Made by a program: the position numbers and the translations under genes. A stretch of DNA of 10,389 nt from Scatosoma sp045645245 (GTDB lineage Bacteria > Bacillota > Clostridia > Christensenellales > Borkfalkiaceae): the NCBI GenBank assembly GCA_045645245.1, contig JAZRIK010000009.1, positions 1 through 10,389 on the forward strand, in the 5' to 3' direction. The notes beneath the pieces were generated by a model. It did not search any database. It had not been told where the DNA came from and saw only the letters and a program-made list of their open reading frames with translations. Shown in pieces: positions 1 through 6,523 of the stretch. The number at the start of each line of letters is the position of its first letter. The first letter of the stretch is position 1.

Positions 1-274
1 AGCCGTACACGTACGCATAGATTAAAATGGGCACGAGTGACGCAAACGTAATCGACCCACCGTATTGTACGGGACTAACTTTAAGAATGGATAGTGTAAA
101 CGACATGGATACACAAACTCCTGCAAAAGCCAAGCGTTTCGCGTCAATTTTCCGTTTTCGTAAGGCGGAAATCAAAAGGATGACGGCGACCAAACAAACG
201 ATGGCAGCGATGGAAATCCACTTGACCAAATCCGTCGTTTGCTCGGACACGTCTAAAAGAGAATAAAGAAACAT
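1..274 (-). CDS. thiT: Thiamine transporter ThiT (ECF S component), N-terminal part
   Basis: The first 91 codons are visible on the minus strand; the gene runs off the left edge. It begins MFLYSLLDVSEQ, has a hydrophobic helix at about residues 19-38 and a basic turn (RKRK), then enters a region resembling ThiT/YuaJ: a helix followed by QYGGSITFASLVPI and a YVYG end, matching the family's P-Q-GGS-T-S-LPI signature. ThiT is the substrate-binding membrane subunit of the energy-coupling-factor importer for thiamine and needs the shared EcfA/EcfA'/EcfT module, which is not in this window. The start is ATG at 274 with an AAGGAG ribosome binding site at 282-287, 7 bases away. The TPP riboswitch directly upstream independently supports thiamine transport. 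The extra N-terminal helix makes the start region longer than I would expect for the shortest family members. The assignment rests on the N-terminal third only. Confidence 0.82.
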   Translation of the reverse strand, partial: MFLYSLLDVSEQTTDLVKWISIAAIVCLVAVILLISALRKRKIDAKRLAFAGVCVSMSFTLSILKVSPVQYGGSITFASLVPILIYAYVYG

Positions 275-318
275 AAAAACACTCCTTTTCCGTCGCACGC
301 TTTTAAGACGTAGTTGCA

Positions 319-347
319 TAAAAAACCCACGCAGTCTTTGCGTGGGT
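319..347 (-). terminator. Intrinsic terminator of the TPP riboswitch
   Basis: Read on the minus strand, CCCACGCA pairs with TGCGTGGG around the 5-base loop AAGAC (326-346) and is followed at once by a run of six T's. It lies between the TPP aptamer and thiT, so it is the expression platform. Its 5' arm (ACCCACG, 341-347) is also complementary to CGTGGGT inside the aptamer (457-463), which gives an alternative antiterminator helix. Confidence 0.88.
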
Positions 348-390
348 AGAAAAAACTTCTTGTCTGCGCTAAAAAAGTAGCACAAAAAAG

Positions 391-474
391 CATATCAATC
401 TCTCGCTCAGGTATTACCCTGCCGATTCAAATGGTATAATCTCAGCCCAAAAAGGCACCCACGACGGATATTAA
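391..474 (-). promoter_or_regulatory. TPP (THI-box) riboswitch aptamer controlling thiT
   Basis: On the minus strand the conserved TPP aptamer blocks occur in order: GGGTGCC, a short loop, GGCTGAGA (P3, GCC/GGC), ATACC (closing P2 with GGGT), TTTGAATC, then CAGGGTAATACCTG (P5 stem CAGG/CCTG around GTAATA) and GCGAGAGATT. A P1 stem can be formed by ATATC (468-472) and GATAT (392-396). The GCTGAGA and GGGTAATACC blocks match the pyrimidine- and pyrophosphate-sensing loops known for this class. It sits between a promoter and a terminator ahead of thiT, so TPP should switch transcription off. Confidence 0.92.
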
Positions 475-486
475 TTTTGTAAATTA

Positions 487-494
487 ATTATAAT
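487..494 (+). promoter_or_regulatory. Possible shared palindromic -10 box for the plus-strand yfbR gene
   Basis: ATTATAAT is its own reverse complement, so a TATAAT also reads on the plus strand (489-494), 60 bases before the yfbR start. No recognisable -35 element lies 16-18 bases upstream (466-471 is GGATAT) and there is no TGn extension. A divergent promoter here is therefore only a possibility. Confidence 0.3.
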
Positions 495-516
495 ACACAC
501 AAGCCCTGCTTGTCAA
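487..516 (-). promoter_or_regulatory. Sigma-A promoter for the riboswitch-thiT transcript
   Basis: On the minus strand there is a perfect -35 TTGACA (511-516) and a perfect -10 TATAAT (487-492) separated by 18 bases. Transcription would start near 480, a few bases before the 5' strand of the aptamer's P1 stem. Confidence 0.85.
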
Positions 517-554
517 GAGTTTGACACAATAAAATCTACGTAAGGAGTAAAAAA

Positions 555-1139
555 ATGCGCCACGATTTTTACGCGTATATGGATAGAATGAAGCACATCA
601 AGCGCTGGCAGCTGATGCGCTCGGAACGGGAAGAAAACGTAATGGAGCACTCGTACAGCGTGACGATTTTCGCCCATGCGCTTGCCACCATTCATAACCA
701 AGTATTCGGGGGCAATGCGGACGTACTCAAAACCGTTTTATACGCTGCCTACCACGAAACGAGCGAAGTAATGACGGGCGATTTACCTACGCCTATCAAA
801 TATTATAACCGTAGCATTCACGGCGCGTATAAAGAATTAGAGCGTATCGCTTGCCAAAAAATTATCGGAATGCTTCCGCAAGAGCTGCAAGGGGAAATTT
901 CCCCCTTCGTGCTCGCGGACGAAGACACTATCGAGTATAAGCTTGTAAAAGCGGCGGATCGCTTGGCGGCGTACGTAAAATGTATGGAAGAGCTGCGCTA
1001 CGGCAACGGAGAGTTTGTGCGTGCAAAAAACAGCATCGAAGAAGACTTACACAGCCGTCAAATGCCGGAAATCGAATACTTCTTCGAGCATTTCATTCCA
1101 TCGTTCGAGCTCACGCTGGACGAATTAGAAGATTTTTAA
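555..1139 (+). CDS. yfbR: HD-domain 5'-deoxynucleotidase, YfbR family
   Basis: This 194-residue protein follows E. coli YfbR along its whole length: RMKHIKRWQLMR at the start, ENVMEHS, then YHETSEVMTGDLPTPIKYYN, and a C-terminal IPSFELTLDE. YfbR removes the phosphate from deoxyribonucleoside 5'-monophosphates in the cytosol, using a divalent metal. The metal and catalytic positions can be placed: His32, His67, Asp135, and Glu71 plus Asp76 for catalysis. The residue after His67 is Glu68, where the E. coli enzyme has the Asp of the HD pair. The substrate-reading Arg-Trp (17-18) and the TGDLPTP loop (74-80) are intact. The ribosome binding site AAGGAG (542-547) is 7 bases before the ATG. The gene stands alone between the divergent thiT unit and the downstream protease. 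Family assignment is firm; activity on all three deoxynucleotides is inferred. Confidence 0.88.
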   Translation: MRHDFYAYMDRMKHIKRWQLMRSEREENVMEHSYSVTIFAHALATIHNQVFGGNADVLKTVLYAAYHETSEVMTGDLPTPIKYYNRSIHGAYKELERIACQKIIGMLPQELQGEISPFVLADEDTIEYKLVKAADRLAAYVKCMEELRYGNGEFVRAKNSIEEDLHSRQMPEIEYFFEHFIPSFELTLDELEDF

Positions 1140-1191
1140 GGTTTTCACAAAATTTTTATTCTTTTTTCATAACGCGTGCAAGCGCGCTGCG

Positions 1192-1197
1192 TATAAT
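1192..1197 (+). promoter_or_regulatory. Candidate -10 box for the HtrA-like protease gene
   Basis: A perfect TATAAT lies 51 bases before the protease ATG in the 109-base gap after yfbR. A convincing -35 is absent at the expected distance (1169-1174 is ATAACG). A GC-rich inverted repeat (ACGC ... GCGT, 1172-1192) lies just upstream, without a T-run, so it is not a clear terminator. The gene may use this promoter, read-through from yfbR, or both. Confidence 0.4.
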
Positions 1198-1248
1198 AAG
1201 GATAAAGAATGAGAAAAATATCGCTAAAAAATGCGAAAAAGGGGAACT

Positions 1249-2706
1249 ATGAATAAATTTTTCAAAAGAACGCTCGCGCTGGTTTGCGCCTTGGGCTTAA
1301 TGCTTGGTGCCAGCGGCTGCGTTGAACAAAAAGAAATCATAAACGCCTACGATATTGCGGTGCAAAACGGCTTTCAAGGCACCGAGCAAGAATGGCTCGC
1401 GTCTTTGCGCGGCGAAAGCGGTAAAGACGGTAAGGATTTTGATATCGAAACGCTGTACGAACAAGCCAAGCAAGAAGACGGCTTTTCGGGCAGTCTTATC
1501 GATTTTGTAGAAGAATATTTCGACATTGACCTGCGCGAAGACAACGACGTCAAAACGATTGCAAGCAACGTAATGTCGGTGGTAAGTATCTATTCGGCAT
1601 TTACGACGACCACAACGGAAATGCAAGATACGTTCCCCTTCCGCCAAGAAACGGTGGTTAAAGCAACGGCTTCGGCAGGCAGCGGCGTCATCATCAACTT
1701 AGATAAAGAACAAGGGGACGCGCTGATTATCACCAACTACCACGTGCTTTATAGTGCGGGCACGGACACGCAAACGGGAATTTCCGATTGCACGTACGTA
1801 TATTTATACGGCGCGCGCAACTACTTCACGTCAGGCGCAGACGAAACGGGCAAGCTGGTAGATGCAAACGAAGACGGCGTAATCAATAAAAACGACCAAG
1901 GCGACTGGTTGGGCGACGGCATCAAAGCACAGTACGTAGGCGGCGCAATGGCGTACGACATCGCCATTTTGCAGGTACGCGGCAGCGAATACTTAAAGCG
2001 GAGTGCGGCAACCTGCGCTGAAATCGGCGATTCCAACGCAGTCACGGTGGGCGAAAAGGTGTACGCAATCGGGAATGCGCGCGCGCACGGTATCGCCGTC
2101 ACGAACGGTTTAATTTCGGTGGAATCGGAAACGATTGAAATGGAATCGATGGACGGCACGGACAGTTGGCTTTCCTTCCGCGTTATGCGTACGGACGCAG
2201 CGATTAACTCGGGCAACTCGGGCGGCGGCTTATTCGATGCAAACGGCAAGCTGATCGGCATTACCAACGCAAAGAACGCGCAAGAAGATACCGACAATAT
2301 GGGCTATGCGCTGCCCATTTCCCAAATCGAAAAAATCGTCAACAACATTTTAGACAATAACGGCGTATTCAAGCGCGCAATGTTTGGCGTAGGTACGTTG
2401 GTCGTTGATTCAATCGCAACGGTCGATGAAAACGGCAAAATCGTACTTGTGGAACAGCTGGAAGTGGCGGAAGTATTAACTACGGGCGCGGCATACGGCA
2501 AGTTAAAGGTAGGGGATATTTTCCGTTCAATGACGGTGAATGGCACAACGATAACGCTCACGCAAGGGTACCTTATTACCGACTGGCTGTTCGACGTGCG
2601 CAAGGGCGACAGCGTGACGGTCACGGTATATCGCCCGTCCGAAAATGGCGAAAAAACGGTCACGATTACCTACGATAAAGATTCGTATTTCACCATTTAT
2701 AGCTAA
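1249..2706 (+). CDS. HtrA-like lipoprotein serine protease (trypsin fold plus PDZ)
   Basis: This 485-residue protein has a lipoprotein signal: basic MNKFFKR, a hydrophobic core, then GASGC with Cys24 as the lipidated residue. It would act on the outer face of the cell membrane. Residues of about 35-65 carry an NGFQGTEQEWLASL motif and short Gly-X-Y triplets (GESGKDGKD), a linker common in Firmicute surface lipoproteins. The protease domain has a full catalytic triad: His165 (TNYHVL), Asp237 (AYDIAI) and Ser324 (NSGNSGGGL). A PDZ-like domain follows from about residue 378 (LVVDSIATVD to the end), including LKVGDIFRSM. This is the order of DegP/HtrA quality-control proteases, but the signal is lipoprotein-type, not a membrane anchor. 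The start at 1249 is chosen over an in-frame ATG at 1231 because AAGGGG (1239-1244) precedes it and the signal peptide then begins properly. A terminator follows directly. Substrates cannot be inferred. Confidence 0.9.
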   Translation: MNKFFKRTLALVCALGLMLGASGCVEQKEIINAYDIAVQNGFQGTEQEWLASLRGESGKDGKDFDIETLYEQAKQEDGFSGSLIDFVEEYFDIDLREDNDVKTIASNVMSVVSIYSAFTTTTTEMQDTFPFRQETVVKATASAGSGVIINLDKEQGDALIITNYHVLYSAGTDTQTGISDCTYVYLYGARNYFTSGADETGKLVDANEDGVINKNDQGDWLGDGIKAQYVGGAMAYDIAILQVRGSEYLKRSAATCAEIGDSNAVTVGEKVYAIGNARAHGIAVTNGLISVESETIEMESMDGTDSWLSFRVMRTDAAINSGNSGGGLFDANGKLIGITNAKNAQEDTDNMGYALPISQIEKIVNNILDNNGVFKRAMFGVGTLVVDSIATVDENGKIVLVEQLEVAEVLTTGAAYGKLKVGDIFRSMTVNGTTITLTQGYLITDWLFDVRKGDSVTVTVYRPSENGEKTVTITYDKDSYFTIYS

Positions 2707-2721
2707 AAAACACAAAAAATC

Positions 2722-2754
2722 AACGCGTTTACTCGTTTGTAAGCGCGTTTTTTA
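2722..2754 (+). terminator. Intrinsic terminator after the protease gene
   Basis: AACGCGTTTAC (2722-2732) pairs with GTAAGCGCGTT (2739-2749), an 11-base-pair stem with one G-U pair and a 6-base loop, followed by a T-run that reaches 2753. It separates the protease from the next promoter, which begins 9 bases later. Confidence 0.9.
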
Positions 2755-2762
2755 TTATTCGC

Positions 2763-2791
2763 TTGACATTTTTTGGCGGGAGTAGTATAAT
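2763..2791 (+). promoter_or_regulatory. Sigma-A promoter of the FtsK-like / mutY / FMN reductase unit
   Basis: Perfect TTGACA (2763-2768) and TATAAT (2786-2791) are separated by exactly 17 bases. The predicted start is near 2798, giving a leader of about 33 bases to the first ATG. No operator-like inverted repeat is visible, so expression is probably constitutive and strong. Confidence 0.92.
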
Positions 2792-2830
2792 AAAAAGGAT
2801 AGTAGGCAGCATTAATAAGGAGCAAAGAAT

Positions 2831-3574
2831 ATGAGAGCGGAAGAATACGTGGCAAGATTAGCGGAAACGAGTGTAAACGAAGAGCTTTTGACCCATCTAT
2901 ACGACGGAGTCCCCCTTGGCGTGGACGCGGCGAATGAGCTTGTGTTATCGCAAACGAAAGCGCACCCTTACACCGTCCGCCATACCTGCGTGACGGGTAC
3001 GCGCAAAACGCAGTATATCCGCCGTCTGCTTTGCCATTTATCTGCCGTTTATCCCAAATCGCAAGCCAACTTTTTAATCATTTCGCCCAATTTAGAATAT
3101 GGCGAATTATTAAAATTAAAGCGTTTGGACGCGACGATTCCGTATATCCGTACACAAGCGGACGTGGAACAGGCGAAAGAATGCGTGCAAGCGCTCATCG
3201 ACGAATACGCGCGCGGCGCGGGCTATCCCCGCTTATTCGTAGTGTTAGACGGTTTAGAAACGCTGATTGCCGATTCCAACGGCGATTTGCAGGCGTACCG
3301 CTCGTTTTTAGAGCTGGTGGCAACGCAAAAAAATATCCATATTATCAGCGGCGTAGAGCTGATGGGCAGCATTTTCAGCGGCAATCCCGGCGTGTTCGTG
3401 GGTGTGGGGAATTGTTTGGTGACTACCCGCGAAGAAGGCCGCGCCGACGTGACGTACGTTGACGACGACTGCTCGTTGTCTATGCCAATCGGTATGACGT
3501 ACCCGTCCGTTCCGTCGCCGTTAGAAACGATTATTTATCTAAATTCTTTGCCTACCAAGCCCGCGCAAGCATAA
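2831..3574 (+). CDS. Divergent P-loop-like protein resembling an FtsK/SpoIIIE domain, Walker A degenerate
   Basis: A 247-residue protein with no signal peptide or membrane helix. Its middle resembles the FtsK/SpoIIIE/EssC ATPase core in the right order: VPLGVDAANELVLS (27-40, like the strand before the P-loop), HTCVTGTRKT (51-60, where a Walker A is expected), NFLIISPN (80-87), a Walker B-like LFVVLDGLE (135-143), and NIHIISGVELMGSIFSGNPG (168-187, like the LILATQRP strand). The P-loop is damaged: FtsK proteins have G-T-[TN]-G-S-G-K-[ST], whereas here G56-T57-R58-K59-T60 lacks the inner glycines and three residues. ATP hydrolysis is doubtful. The DNA-pumping motor parts (membrane domain, gamma domain) are missing. 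Ribosome binding site AAGGAG (2817-2822), 8 bases before the ATG. It leads a unit with mutY 8 bases downstream. A different P-loop family is possible; the function is unknown. Confidence 0.5.
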   Translation: MRAEEYVARLAETSVNEELLTHLYDGVPLGVDAANELVLSQTKAHPYTVRHTCVTGTRKTQYIRRLLCHLSAVYPKSQANFLIISPNLEYGELLKLKRLDATIPYIRTQADVEQAKECVQALIDEYARGAGYPRLFVVLDGLETLIADSNGDLQAYRSFLELVATQKNIHIISGVELMGSIFSGNPGVFVGVGNCLVTTREEGRADVTYVDDDCSLSMPIGMTYPSVPSPLETIIYLNSLPTKPAQA

Positions 3575-3582
3575 CGCTACAT

Positions 3583-4656
3583 ATGTCAAAAAATCAAGAA
3601 AATATATTTCATCAAATACCTGCCCCCTTGCTTTTATGGTATCGGGCGCACAAACGCGACCTGGCTTGGCGCAGCGATCCCACGCCATACCACGTATGGG
3701 TATCCGAAATTATGCTTCAACAAACAAGGGTGGAAGCGGTAAAAGAATATTACGCGCGCTTTATTTCCGCGCTGCCGACGGTCGAAGCACTTGCGGCTTG
3801 CGAAGAAGAAAAGCTCTTAAAATTATGGGAAGGACTTGGCTATTACAGCCGAGTACGCAATTTACAAAAAGCGGCGAAAACCATCGTGTATAATTTGGGA
3901 GGAATATTCCCCAACGACGAGCGCACGCTCAAAACGCTTGCGGGAATCGGCGAATATACGGCGGGCGCAATTTTATCCATTGCGTTTGGCAAGCGCAGGG
4001 CGGCGGTCGATGGCAACGTTTTGCGCGTAATCGCGCGGCTCACCGAAAACCCGACGGAAATTTCCGATACGGCATATCGAAAATGGCTGACAAACGCGCT
4101 TTCGAGCGCATATCCAAGCGCAGGGGAAGAGAGCCGCGATTATACGCAAAGCTTATTCGAGCTGGGCGCACTCGTTTGTAAACCGAAAAATCCCGATTGC
4201 AGGGCTTGTCCGCTGTCGCATTTATGTCAAGCAAACAAAAACGGCACGCAAACGCTGTATCCCGTGCAAAAGCCCAAAAAACCCAAACGCGAAGAAAACG
4301 TTTTCGTCTTTTTAATCCAAACGCCAAACGGCTTTTGTATAAGAAAAAGAGAGCAGGGCGTACTCAAAGGTATGCACGAATTCCCTTCTCAAATTTCTTG
4401 CGGCGAAACGGCGCAGCAAATACTAAACGAATGGGGCATGTACGCGTTCACGGAAAAAAATCGCCGCAATTTTATCCATATTTTCACGCATATTAAGTGG
4501 AATATTACCTGCGTGCATATTCAAACAAACGACGCGCCGTTCGATACCTACCATTTAGACGAAATTCAAGAAACGATATCGTTGCCAACCGCGTTTAAGC
4601 AATGTTTAGCGATACTCGGTGGAAACGAGCAAAATAAAGGAGAAAAAACAATATGA
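3583..4656 (+). CDS. mutY: A/G-specific adenine DNA glycosylase MutY
   Basis: This 357-residue enzyme removes adenine mispaired with 8-oxoguanine in base-excision repair. The catalytic domain has the N-terminal WVSEIMLQQTRV with Glu42 (general acid), the helix-hairpin-helix LAGIGEYTAGAIL (119-131), and VDGNVLRV with catalytic Asp143. A [4Fe-4S] cluster site follows, with Cys199, 206, 209 and 215 (C-x6-C-x2-C-x5-C). The C-terminal half (about 238-350) is the MutT-like domain that reads 8-oxoG; FTHIKW (301-306) sits where the family has its FSH loop. Nothing essential is missing and the length is normal. The ATG lies only 8 bases after the previous stop with no good Shine-Dalgarno sequence, so translation probably depends on coupling to the FtsK-like gene. 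The next gene overlaps its stop by 4 bases (ATGA). Confidence 0.96.
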   Translation: MSKNQENIFHQIPAPLLLWYRAHKRDLAWRSDPTPYHVWVSEIMLQQTRVEAVKEYYARFISALPTVEALAACEEEKLLKLWEGLGYYSRVRNLQKAAKTIVYNLGGIFPNDERTLKTLAGIGEYTAGAILSIAFGKRRAAVDGNVLRVIARLTENPTEISDTAYRKWLTNALSSAYPSAGEESRDYTQSLFELGALVCKPKNPDCRACPLSHLCQANKNGTQTLYPVQKPKKPKREENVFVFLIQTPNGFCIRKREQGVLKGMHEFPSQISCGETAQQILNEWGMYAFTEKNRRNFIHIFTHIKWNITCVHIQTNDAPFDTYHLDEIQETISLPTAFKQCLAILGGNEQNKGEKTI

Positions 4657-5273
4657 AAGTAATGCTTGTCAACGGCAGTATGCACAAAGACGGCTGTACG
4701 TACACAGCCCTTGCCGAAGTGGAAAAAGCGTTGAATGCAAACGGCGTGGAAACGGAAATTTATCAATTAGGCGATAAAACGGTGAGCGGTTGCCGCGGCT
4801 GCTGGGCTTGTAAAAAAACCGGCGCGTGCGTATTCGACGACGGCACTGTGAACGACTTTGTTAAAAAGGCAAGCGAATGCGACGGCTTCGTATTCGGCTC
4901 GCCCGTGTACTATGCGTCGGCGAGCGGCGTGCTTGTTAGCTTTATGGACAGAGTATTTTACAGCGGCGGCAAGTATCTTGCCTACAAACCAGCCGCGGCG
5001 GTAGTGAGCTGCCGCAGGGCGGGCGCAAGCACGACGTTTGACGTTATCAACAAATATTTCACCATCAACCAAATGCCCATCGTATCGTCCAACTACTGGA
5101 ACGAAGTACACGGCAATACCGCGCAAGAAGTATTGCAGGACGCGGAAGGTCTGCAAACAATGCGCGTTTTGGGCAACAATATGGCGTGGCTGTTAAAATG
5201 TATCGAGCAAGGCAAACAACAAGGCATTGCGCCCACCAAAGAGAAAAAAGTTTGGACGAACTTTATTCGATAA
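4653..5273 (+). CDS. Flavodoxin-fold NAD(P)H-dependent FMN reductase / iron-sulfur flavoprotein family
   Basis: This 206-residue soluble protein opens with the flavodoxin-type phosphate-binding strand and loop MKVMLVNGSMHKDGCTYTA, then carries SGCRGCWACKKTGACVFDDG (45-64), the cysteine-rich segment of this family (C-x2-C-x2-C-x5-C), and FGSPVYYASASGVLVSFMDR (80-99), the flavin-binding loop and dimer helix. It probably binds FMN and passes electrons from NAD(P)H to an unknown acceptor such as a quinone. The four cysteines are spaced unlike a standard 4Fe-4S ligand set, so cluster binding is uncertain. The start overlaps the mutY stop (ATGA), with its own AAAGGAG at 4636-4642, so it is translated as the last gene of the unit. 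A redox enzyme beside mutY could fit an oxidative-stress theme, but the sequence does not show this. Confidence 0.85.
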   Translation: MKVMLVNGSMHKDGCTYTALAEVEKALNANGVETEIYQLGDKTVSGCRGCWACKKTGACVFDDGTVNDFVKKASECDGFVFGSPVYYASASGVLVSFMDRVFYSGGKYLAYKPAAAVVSCRRAGASTTFDVINKYFTINQMPIVSSNYWNEVHGNTAQEVLQDAEGLQTMRVLGNNMAWLLKCIEQGKQQGIAPTKEKKVWTNFIR

Positions 5274-5287
5274 GAAAAAAGCATAAT

Positions 5288-5325
5288 AAAAAATCCCGCC
5301 TGATACATTCAGACGGGATTTTTGT
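5288..5325. terminator. Bidirectional terminator between converging genes
   Basis: AAAAATCCCGCCTGA and TCAGACGGGATTTTT form a 15-base-pair stem with one C/A mismatch around a 5-base loop TACAT (5304-5308). The stem is flanked by A's on the left and T's on the right, so it works in both directions. It closes the FMN reductase unit on the plus strand and the CDF transporter gene on the minus strand, whose stop codon is at 5335. Confidence 0.92.
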
Positions 5326-5334
5326 ATAGAAGTT

Positions 5335-6501
5335 TTACACAAACGGGTGTTCCGCGCGAATCACGCACGAGCATTCCGGCCGCTGCGCCTTAATGCGTTC
5401 GGCAACCGCTTTTTCCGCGTCCGCCGCACTCATCTCGCAATCGGCGGGCAACACCAAATCAAAAATCAGGTTAATTTTCGTTTCGCCCTTGGTCATACGG
5501 AAATCGTGAATGGAAAATTGTCCGTTGACCGACCTTGCCGTTTCATCGGCAAGCGCGCGCAGCTCGTTCACAAGCGGGTCGTTAACGACGATAGGGTCGA
5601 GATGTACGGTCACGATACAGCCAAATTTCTCGTGCATATCCCGTTCCAACTGATCCACTTCTTCGTGCGCAATATTAATATCCGAATCGGACGGCACTTC
5701 CGCGTGGAAGGACACAATTTGCCTGCCTACGCCGTAATCGTGCACCATAACGTCGTGAATCCCTACAATGCGCGTGTATTGCTTGGTAAACGCGTAAATT
5801 TCATCGATAAACGCCTTATCGGGCGGCGAGCCGAGTAATAAATCGATGGTTTCCTTCGCCGCCTTTACGCCCGTGTACAAAATGAAAAGGGCAACCAAAA
5901 TTCCTGCCCAGCCGTCGATTGCCACTCCTAACGACTTTGCAACGATAGCCGAGAGCAAAACCACCGCCGTCGCCACGCAATCGGACAGCGAGTCGAACGA
6001 CGCCGCCTTTAAGGACGAAGATTGAATTAAACCTGCAATTTTCCGATAAAAGAAGAACAGCCAAAGCTTGATAAAAATCGCAACCGCAAGCAAGACAATC
6101 GTCACGATACCCACGGTAGGCAAAACGGGATTTGCAATCTTTTCAATCGAGCTTTTGAACAGCTCAAAACCCACGAGTACGATAACCATGTCCACGATGA
6201 ACGCCGTCACGTACTCCATTCTACCGTGCCCAAGCGGGTGTTCCTTATCCACGGGCTTTGCCGCCAAATGAAAGCCGAGCAGGGCAATAATCGCCGAGCC
6301 CGCGTCCATAATATTATTAAACGCATCCGCAACAATAGCCACCGACGCGGCAACCAAGCCAAGCGTCAATTTCCCGATAAAGAGTAAAACGTTGAGCGCA
6401 ATTCCCACGCCGCCCGCAAGCGAAGCGAGCTTGCCGCGTACCTTGATATCCGAATAATCATTATTCCCTTTGGTAAATAATTTGATAAGTAAATGAATCA
6501 T
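5335..6501 (-). CDS. Cation diffusion facilitator (CDF), manganese-type site, with doubled cytosolic domain
   Basis: This 388-residue membrane protein exports divalent metal in exchange for protons. The transport domain (about 25-225) has the expected helices, the HPLGHGRMEY loop (88-97), and two metal-site helices: ADAFNNIMD with Asn62/Asp66, and ASFDSLSD with Asp170/Asp174. The N-D plus D-D pattern is that of Mn(II) exporters (MntE, MneP/MneS type); Zn exporters have His at one position. A cytosolic ferredoxin-like domain follows (about 246-305, IHDVMVHDYG ... VHLDPI). A second, similar segment then ends the protein (about 328-388, SIHDFRMTKGE ... CVIRAEHPFV). That makes it about 90 residues longer than the usual 290-300. 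The start is set at 6501, 13 codons inside the longer reading frame, because AAGGAA lies 7 bases upstream of it. Metal identity is inferred from the site residues. Confidence 0.88.
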   Translation of the reverse strand: MIHLLIKLFTKGNNDYSDIKVRGKLASLAGGVGIALNVLLFIGKLTLGLVAASVAIVADAFNNIMDAGSAIIALLGFHLAAKPVDKEHPLGHGRMEYVTAFIVDMVIVLVGFELFKSSIEKIANPVLPTVGIVTIVLLAVAIFIKLWLFFFYRKIAGLIQSSSLKAASFDSLSDCVATAVVLLSAIVAKSLGVAIDGWAGILVALFILYTGVKAAKETIDLLLGSPPDKAFIDEIYAFTKQYTRIVGIHDVMVHDYGVGRQIVSFHAEVPSDSDINIAHEEVDQLERDMHEKFGCIVTVHLDPIVVNDPLVNELRALADETARSVNGQFSIHDFRMTKGETKINLIFDLVLPADCEMSAADAEKAVAERIKAQRPECSCVIRAEHPFV

Positions 6502-6523
6502 AACCGTTTCCTTAAAAACGAAA

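Noticed and set aside
27..266. 79-codon plus-strand reading frame at the left edge
   Set aside because: It lies antisense to the thiT start. The minus strand has the matching ribosome binding site, riboswitch and ThiT motif.
521..526. Plus-strand TTGACA just before yfbR
   Set aside because: At the -10 distance there is only the ribosome binding site region (AAGGAG); no TATAAT-like sequence is present, so it is not a usable promoter for this gene.
1231..1248. Upstream in-frame ATG for the protease
   Set aside because: It would use up the AAGGGG ribosome binding site as coding sequence and put extra residues before a normal lipoprotein signal peptide.
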